Below, piece after piece: positions 30,401-39,400 of a DNA stretch of 64,000 bases. A program made the position numbers and the translations under genes. The DNA is taken from assembly GCA_965224525.1 (NCBI GenBank), contig OZ245050.1, positions 2,480,001 to 2,544,000 of the forward strand, written 5' to 3'. The DNA is from Granulosicoccus sp036478565 (lineage in GTDB: Bacteria; Pseudomonadota; Gammaproteobacteria; Granulosicoccales; Granulosicoccaceae). The notes beneath the pieces are model-generated. The model was given only the letters and a program-made list of their open reading frames with translations, ran no database searches and was not told the origin of the DNA. Numbering within the stretch: position 1 is the first letter of the stretch; every line of letters begins with the position of its first letter.

Positions 30401-33400
30401 CCTGCATCATTGGCAACTACATCGAGTTGTATTGTTTCGCCTGCAAACAATACATAGCTGTCGTCTACCGCAACTGGCAATCCGATAGAGCTGATCGCAA
30501 ATTGCTCATCCAGATAAGCCTCGAGCTCAGTTTGCTCGGCTTCACTCAGTGCCCGGTCATACACAAGCACCGCCGCCACCTGCATATCAACATACGGACT
30601 CTGGTCCAGATCCGCTCCCATCACTATCTGACCCGCCTGTGTAGCAAACACATGTGCTTCACGGTCTATCTCCTGACCGTTTACCTCATGCACCAACTCG
30701 GCTCCGTCATACACCGCGCTCTGCACTATCCAGCCCACTCCCGTGCCTATCGTGTCACTCACGATATCCCCAGTCGGACCAAATCCGTTAATCCGCAACA
30801 ACCCACTCGGACCCTGCACATGCAGTCCAAACGCCTTGTTTCTACCTCGCACACCGTAGCCAAATCCACCACTGCCTACACTGTCATAGCGCACTACCTG
30901 ATACACCGTTCGCGCACCTGCCCCCAACGGCATCCCCGATATCGCACCGGCGCTCAACAACGCATCTCCCGTTCCGTCAAAGTCAAACACCGCCCGGCCA
31001 TTCAACCCATCCGCCACTACCGACACATCACCCACGCCAGTCAGATCGTTGCCTCGCCCTGATCGATCCCCAACTCCTGTCACCACGCCAGCACCATCTG
31101 TCGTCACCAACGCATCCGCCTCGTAGTGCGCTACAAGTCCCGATACCGGCAGGTTCGTAATACTCACCACCGCCTCGTTTGATACCTGCCCCAGGGTGTC
31201 CGACACCGTATAACTGAACTGATCCCCCGCCACCACACCATTGTGGCTGTATGTAATCACCCCCGTAGTGCCATTCACCGTCGCCACACCATTCAATGGC
31301 GGGCTAACAATAACCACACTCGCTGGGTTTAGGGCTCCGGCTGCCCCATCTGCACCTTCATCCGAATCATTGTCCAGCACTGCAAGTTGAACCGTCGAAC
31401 CTCCAGGTATCGTTACAGCGTCATCAAATGCAACCGGAGAGGGATCGCCTGCCTTGGCCGCACCGTACTTGGATTCCAGGTATGTCGACACCTGTGTTTG
31501 CTCCAGAATACTTAAAGCCCGGTCATATACCAGTATGGCTCCAACCATAACGTCAACCTGTGGCCCTCCCGATAAATTTGCACCCAACAGGATTCTGCTG
31601 ACATTGGTGTCAAATACATGCGCGTTCGTGCCGATAACTTCACCGTCAACCATGTGCGTTACGGTATCTGCTGCGAGTACAACTGACTGGACTAACCAAC
31701 CTTCGCCGGTACCCTGACGATTAGTTGTAATATCGTTACCACCGCCCCAGCCCTGTACAGCCAGGCGCCCAAACTGATTTGTCACTACGCCAAAAGCTTG
31801 ATTTGAGACAGCAGAGCCATAGGCAAAACCACCAAAACCTACACTCTGATACTTTAATAATGCAAATACTGAGCGATTACTGTTCCCTGCTGGCAAACCA
31901 GCAATAGCGGCCAACCGCTCCAGTCGATCCCCATCGCCATCCAGATGCACTACAGGTTGAAGTAGCTCGCTATTGTCAACACGTGGATCGCCGGTGTAAG
32001 ACAGATCGTTACCTAAACCCGACTGATCAATCCAGCCAGTGACAACGCCGGCATTATCTTCCTGGATACCACTATCTCCTTCAAGCCATAGAACCAGACC
32101 AGAAGCAGGGAGATCTCCGGGAGCATTTAGTGCCACAGTGGCTATATTGGAAATTTGGCCAGTGTCATCAGATACCCTATAGGTAAAACTGTCGGATTGA
32201 ACATCGCCTTCATGCAAATAATTTATGGTACCTGCAGCTGTATCAACAGTTGCTGTGCCGCCAACAGGTGCATCAACAATCACCAGGGTATCGAGTACAA
32301 GCTCGTTGTCATCCTGATCATTTTCAAGAACAGCAAGCTCTACGATTCCATTGATTTCAAACTCGAAGGAATCATTCATCGCTATCGGCGATAAATCTGT
32401 ATCGATCACTATTGCAACGCTGGCGGTGCTGGAAAATCTACCCGCAGTATTTGCAACACGATAAGTAAAACTGTCCGAACTCTGTGTACTGCCATCGTGG
32501 GTATACGTTGTGACACCAGTCGCTGCATCCACGTCCAAAACGCCAAATTGAACCGACTCAACAATTTCAATGCTAGCAGGATCTATAGCCCCGTCTACCG
32601 CTGAATCATTGGCAAGCAAATCGATCTCCACAGATGCACCGATATACACTTCAGCAAAGTCGTTTATCGCAATCGGCGAACCCACACCAATCGCATTGTA
32701 CTTGTTGCCCAGATAAGCTTCGAGCTCAGTTTGCTCGGCTTCACTCAGTGCCCGGTCATACACAAGCACCGCCGCCACCTGCATATCAACATACGGACTC
32801 TGGTCCAGATCCGCTCCCATCACTATCTGACCCGCCTGTGTAGCAAACACATGTGCTTCACGGTCTATCTCCTGACCGTTTACCTCATGCACCAACTCGG
32901 CTCCGTCATACACCGCGCTCTGCACTATCCAGCCCACTCCCGTGCCTATCGTGTCACTCACGATATCCCCAGTCGGACCAAATCCGTTAATCCGCAACAA
33001 CCCACTCGGACCCTGCACATGCAGTCCAAACGCCTTGTTTCTACCTCGCACACCGTAGCCAAATCCACCACTGCCTACACTGTCATAGCGCACTACCTGA
33101 TACACCGTTCGCGCACCTGCCCCCAACGGCATCCCCGATATCGCACCGGCGCTCAACAACGCATCTCCCGTTCCGTCAAAGTCAAACACCGCCCGGCCAT
33201 TCAACCCATCCGCCACTACCGACACATCACCCACGCCAGTCAGATCGTTGCCTCGCCCTGATCGATCCCCAACTCCTGTCACCACGCCAGCACCATCTGT
33301 CGTCACCAACGCATCCGCCTCGTAGTGCGCTACAAGTCCCGATACCGGCAGGTTCGAAATATTCACCACCGCCTCGTTTGATACCTGCCCCAAGGTGTCC

Positions 33401-36400
33401 GACACCGTATAACTGAACTGATCCCCCGGCACCACACCATTGTGGCTGTATGTAATCACCCCCGTAGTGCCATTCACCGTCGCCACACCATTCAATGGCG
33501 GGCTAACAATAACCACACTCGCTGGGTTTAGGGCTCCGGCTGCCCCATCTGCACCTTCATCCGAATCATTGTCCAGCACTGCAAGTTGAACCGTCGAACC
33601 TCCAGGTATCGTTACAGCGTCATCAAATGCAACCGGAGAGGGATCGCCTGCCTTGGCCGCACCGTACTTGGACTCCAGGTAAGCCAACACTTGTGTTTGC
33701 TCAACATCGTCAAGTGCCCGGTCATAAACTATTATTGCAGCAACCTTCATGTCCACCTGTGGCCCACCGGCCAATCCAGCACCCAACACTATTCGCGTGA
33801 TGTCGGTTGCAAACGTATGGGTATCCACACTTAGCACCTGCCCGTTAGTCGAGTGTGTTAGAACATCTGATGCCAACACAGCAGACTGGACAAGCCAACC
33901 CTCACCGGTACCTCGCCTTGAAGAGATAAAATCATTGCCACTGCCCCAACCTTGAATTGCAAGCCGTCCAAAACGGGTCACAGCTACGCCAAACGCCTGA
34001 TTGGTATCAGCACTCCCATAAGCAAATCCTCCAAATCCATTGCCCTCATATTTAACCAAGGCAAATACAGATCGATCACTGTTCCCGTCTGACAGACCGA
34101 CTATGGAAGACAAGCGTTCAAGACGATCACCAGCCCCATCAAGATGTATAACCGGAAGATTCAGATCTTCATCCATTATTCGAGGATCACCTGTCGATGT
34201 CAGGCCATTGTTCAACCCGGACTGATCAATCCAGGAAGTAATGACACCGCCGCTCTGTGTCACGCCTGTATCACTTTCCAATCGCAAAACCAACCCGCCA
34301 CCAGGCAGTTCGTCAGGCAAGCCCAGGGTTACAGTCGCCTCGTTGGACACTTGACCAGCGCTATCCTGAACTGTGTAGCGAAAACTGTCGTTAACCACAA
34401 CGCCATCATGCTGATAGGTCACAACCCCACTAACTGGATCAACCGTTGTCAGGCCGCCAACCGGGTTTTGAACGATAAGCACTGAAGAGGCGTCCAGAGC
34501 TATATCGTCCTGGTCATTGTCCAGAACTGATATTTCGACCAGTCCACCTGTTATAAACGCGCTGTTATCATCTTGCGCCAGTGGTGATAAATCTGAATCT
34601 ATCTCTATAGATACCACTGCTTCGATTGAATACCGACCGAAACTGTTAGCAACTCTATAAGTAAATATATCTTGCGTTGCCGCCCCGCCATCGTGAACGT
34701 ATGTGACCACGCCTGTCACCGCGTCAATCGCAAGACTGCCATATTGCGCTGGTTGAATAACCTGAAGGGTTTCAGCATCAATCGCACCTTCAACAGGCTG
34801 GTCATTATCCAATACTGGTATGTCCACAGAACCTGCAACCGCTGAAACAGCACTATCGTCATTGACGATCGGCACACCAATTGTTGACACGCCGTATTTG
34901 TCATCAAGATATGCTACTACCTGACTAATTTCCACATCCGACAGTGCACGTTTGTAAACCAGAATGGCGGCAAGATCCATGTCTACGAAAGTGGCAAGAT
35001 CAAGATCTGAGCCTATTGCAAGTCGATCACCTCGGGTTGCAAAAACGTGGTTATCAATACTAATGACCTGCCCATCAACTGCCTGCGTCAGAACTCCAGA
35101 CTCAAGTACTGCAGACTGCACAAGCCAACCTGCTCCAGTACCAATGTAATCGGTTTCAAAATCATTGCCAGGACCTCGTCCACTTACTCTGAGCTGGCCC
35201 TGTTCTCCGACTTGCAATGCAAACTGTCGATTTTGCCGCAATTCTCCATAGCCGATACCACCATCACCTAAACCATTGAATCGGGCCAACATAAAAATGG
35301 TTCTGTCATTATTAAGCTTGACGAACTCATGCAGCACATCATCACGGAACAACGCATCATCAACACCATCAAAGCTTAATACAGGATTTCCATTCAGCAT
35401 ATCTGGCACTAGCGATACGCCACCTAAGGCTGTGAGCTCGTTGTCAAAGCCACTTAAATCACCCCAACTGGCAACACTTCCGCCTTGCATGGCAACCAAC
35501 TCACCGGACTCCCACTGCGCAGCCAAACCAGCCACTGGAAGAACTATAGGATCACCAATGGTAATTGTTACATGCGCAATATTTGACTGGCGTCCAAATT
35601 CATCACGCACACGATAGCTAAATCTGTCTGACAGCGACAAGCCATTGTGGGTGTAATTTACAACACCGTTAACCTGATCAAGTGATAGCGAGCCCGCAAT
35701 CGCGGACGATACGATTTCAACGCTGTTTAAATCCAGTGCGGAATCATCAGTGTCATTATCAAGTATTCTTATTTGAGCACTTGAACCACTGGGGATACGG
35801 ATCCGATCAGCAACCGCGACTGGAGCCTCGTTATTAGAATTGTCGATATCAAACTTTATTTCAAGATAATTCTCGACCAATTGACGCTCGGTTCCCGTCA
35901 AAACCCGATCGTAAACCAGCACGGCACCTACTTGCATTTCGAGCTGAGGAGAACCACCAATCTCGGCTCCCACTACGATTCTATTGCTGCCGGTTGCATA
36001 CACATGAAGATCTGCGGCAATCTGCAACCCGTCAACATACTGAGTCACTACTCCGGCAGCCACAGTTGCAGAATGAACAATCCAACCCGCACCGTTACCG
36101 TTTACCGACGAAAAGAAGTCATTCCCGGGGCCATATCCCTGGGCACCCAAACGACCAAATCGATTGACCACCAGGCCAAAAGTGGCATTATCAGTCGCCG
36201 CCCCATAGCTGAACCCACCAACGCCAGTATCTTCATATCGGGCAAGGAAAAATGCCGTACGATCAGCGTCACCTATCGGCAATCCGCTAACTGAATCGAT
36301 TCTCTGCAATCTATCCTGGCCGCCATCAAATCGAATGGCAGGCAATCCACCCAGAACTTCAGCTTCAAGTACCGGATCACCAACTCCGACAAGTGTATTC

Positions 36401-39400
36401 CCGGAACCTGTCAAATCAGTCCATTGTGCAACCGATCCATTCGCTATATTGACACCGGCGTCGCTTTCGTACCGCGCCACCAAACCAAGTTGAGGCAGCT
36501 CTCCGGGAGTAAGAAGGTCAATGTCCACTCGAGCAACATCAGAGCGCTGACCGGTCGTATCAAGTACAACGTACGTAAAAAAATCACTACTGACTAAGCC
36601 GCCATGCTGGTAGGTTATCAACCCACTAACAGGATCAATACTGACAGTGCCTCCACCGGGGGCCTGCACAACAGAAACAGTCGTTGCATCCAGGCCAAAA
36701 TCATCCTGATCATTAACGAGCACATCGATATCCACAGAGCCGTTATATGCAACACCTGCAATATCATTTAACGCGATGGGGGACAAGTCGGTATCAACAA
36801 CCACGGATACGGTTGCTGGTTGCGAGACGTTTCCATTATGGTCGCCAACTGTGTACGTTAGCGAATCGACTTCGGCCACACCGTCATGCGTATAACTAAT
36901 TGTTCCCGTAGCGACGTTTACAGTAGCTATACCTCCCGTTGGCTCATCGACAATAACAACCGTAGATAAATCAAGACCAAGATCGTCAGTGTCATTGTCA
37001 AGAACTGAAAATGAGGTTGTAGTATTTGTCAATATCTCATACGAATCATCATTTGCCACCGGAACAACGGCCTTTGATATTTCGTATTTATCCTCAACAT
37101 AAGCGTGCAAGCTATTTCGTTCTTCATCAGTTAATGCATCGTCATATACAAACAACGCAACAACATCCATTTGAGTAAATGGAGAGAAATCAAAGTCAGC
37201 TCCGATCACTAGCTGACCTTCAAATTCAGTATTATAGCGATGAGAAAACGTGTCAATAGTTTCATTATTTACACGGTGATACATTACATCGTCAAGAACA
37301 TCCGCTCCGTGGACCATCCAACCCAAATTAGTACCCGTCGTGTCCGAAACTGCATCGTTAGCAGCACCGCCTCCTTTGACAACTAGCTTTCCATCACTGT
37401 TGGTACCAAATCCAAATCTGCGATTTTGCTGAAACTTGCCATACTCAAAACCACCACCGGTACTTTTATAGGAAACAACCATGTAAATGGATCGGTCTGT
37501 AAACTTGTTCGGATAACCCGCCAGCACACCAAAACGCGCCAGAGCATCATCCTGACCATCAAACCGAATCACCGGGTAACCATTCAATGCATCGGCCACT
37601 AACAGTGGGGCACCAAACTGTCCATCACCGCGACCAGTTAAATGATTGTTATAACGGAAAATTTGATCATTCCAGGCAATTACCCGGTTACCCGCAACAA
37701 CAGTTGTACCGATATCTGACTCGTAGCGTGAGACCAAATGCTCTGTGGGCAATACCGCCGGCGTACCTATCTTTATCTTTACCAATGTGGGCAAAGATAC
37801 CTGACCCACGTCGTCAGCTACGGTATAGGTGAATTCATCCGACTCGGTTAGTCCATCATGAAAATAAGTGATTCTTCCTGATATGGAATCAACTTGTGCG
37901 GTACCACCCGTAGGTTGATCGACAATTGCCACGCTATGAACATCAAGTGAACCACCAGCTTGATCGAAATCATTCGCCAAAACATCAATTATTCCAGATG
38001 TTCCGCTTTCCAGTGTCAGGCGATCAAATTTTGTTGTTGGTGGCTCGTTGTTAGTGGCTCGCACATCATATTTAACCTGCAGATAGTTCTGCACGCCTTG
38101 CTGTTCAGGCAACGTCAGTGCGCGATCGTATACGAGCACTGCACCGACCTCCATCGCCACTTGCGGACCGCCGTCAAGCTCGGCAGCCAGCATTATCCGA
38201 TTTGGGACAGTTTCGTATTCATGGCTTCTGATATCGATCAGAATGCCATTCTCGTAGTGCTTGAGAAGTCCTCCCTCAAGTACAGCAGACTGCACAATCC
38301 AGCCTTCATCCACGCCATCTTGTACTGCGAAAAAATCGTTCCCCAGCCCCCAGCCTTGCACCATTAATTTACCTGTTTCAGAAGGATCCAGACCCAGGCC
38401 AAACGCTTGATTAGGCAAGGCTTCACCCCAGGTAAATCCGCCATATCCCGGACTTTGATACTTGACCAGCAGATACACCGTGCGATCAAAATTTTGGCCG
38501 GGCATGCCATGTAGATTACCAATGCGCTCCATACGATCACCGTCGCCGTCAAAAACAACTGACGGTAGACTTCCTAAGGCATTCGGCTTTAACGTTACAT
38601 CGCCTATAGTGGACAGGTTATTACCTAAGCCGGTTCCATCCTGCCACCCCGTAACCAACCCACCGGTAGCATTTACACCGGAATCAGATTCAAATCGTGA
38701 AACAAGCCCATCAGTGACCAGATCACCCGGCGCATCGAGCTCAATTGATACTGTCGCAGGGTTGGAGATGATGCCCGCGTTGTCCGCAACCGTATATGTA
38801 AAAGAATCAGTTAGTGAGACACCGTTGTGTGAATAGTCAATACGACCAGTTCCCATGTTGACCGAAGCGGTACCGGAACCGGGTTGTCGAACAATGGATA
38901 CACTCGCCGGATCAAGCACACCATCATCCGTATCATTTGCAAGTACATCGATAGAAACCGAGCCACCATTGGCAACACCCGCGTTGTCATTGTTTGCTAC
39001 TGGAACGCGGTCGCCGTCAACAGTAAAATATTTCTGGTCCAGGTAACTCATGATCTGCGCAGTTTCAGTATCATCAAGTGCGCGGTTATATACAAAAATC
39101 GCCGCAACTTGCATGTCGACATGAGGCACTTCGTCAAGGTCTGCGCCTAATACTATTGGACCGAATCGAGTATCGTATTGGTGGTTCTGGATATCAATGA
39201 CTTCTCCATTCTTGAAGTGAGTGAGAATATTCGACTCAACCTCTGCACTTTGGACCAACCATCCTGCCTGCGTACCTTGCACATTCGAAACGAAATCGTT
39301 CCCTCCAGCAAACCCATTTACTCGCAGCAGTCCCTCGTCACTAATATGTAACCCAAAAACGCCATTACGCGTCCTCAGTCCATAGCCAAATCCACCAGCA

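Noticed and set aside
28798..31062. Plus-strand frames of about 250 codons repeated every 1506 bp
   Set aside because: Reverse-strand images of the LamG repeats; composition is not protein-like (many His, Arg, Ser), and the minus-strand frame is clearly coding.
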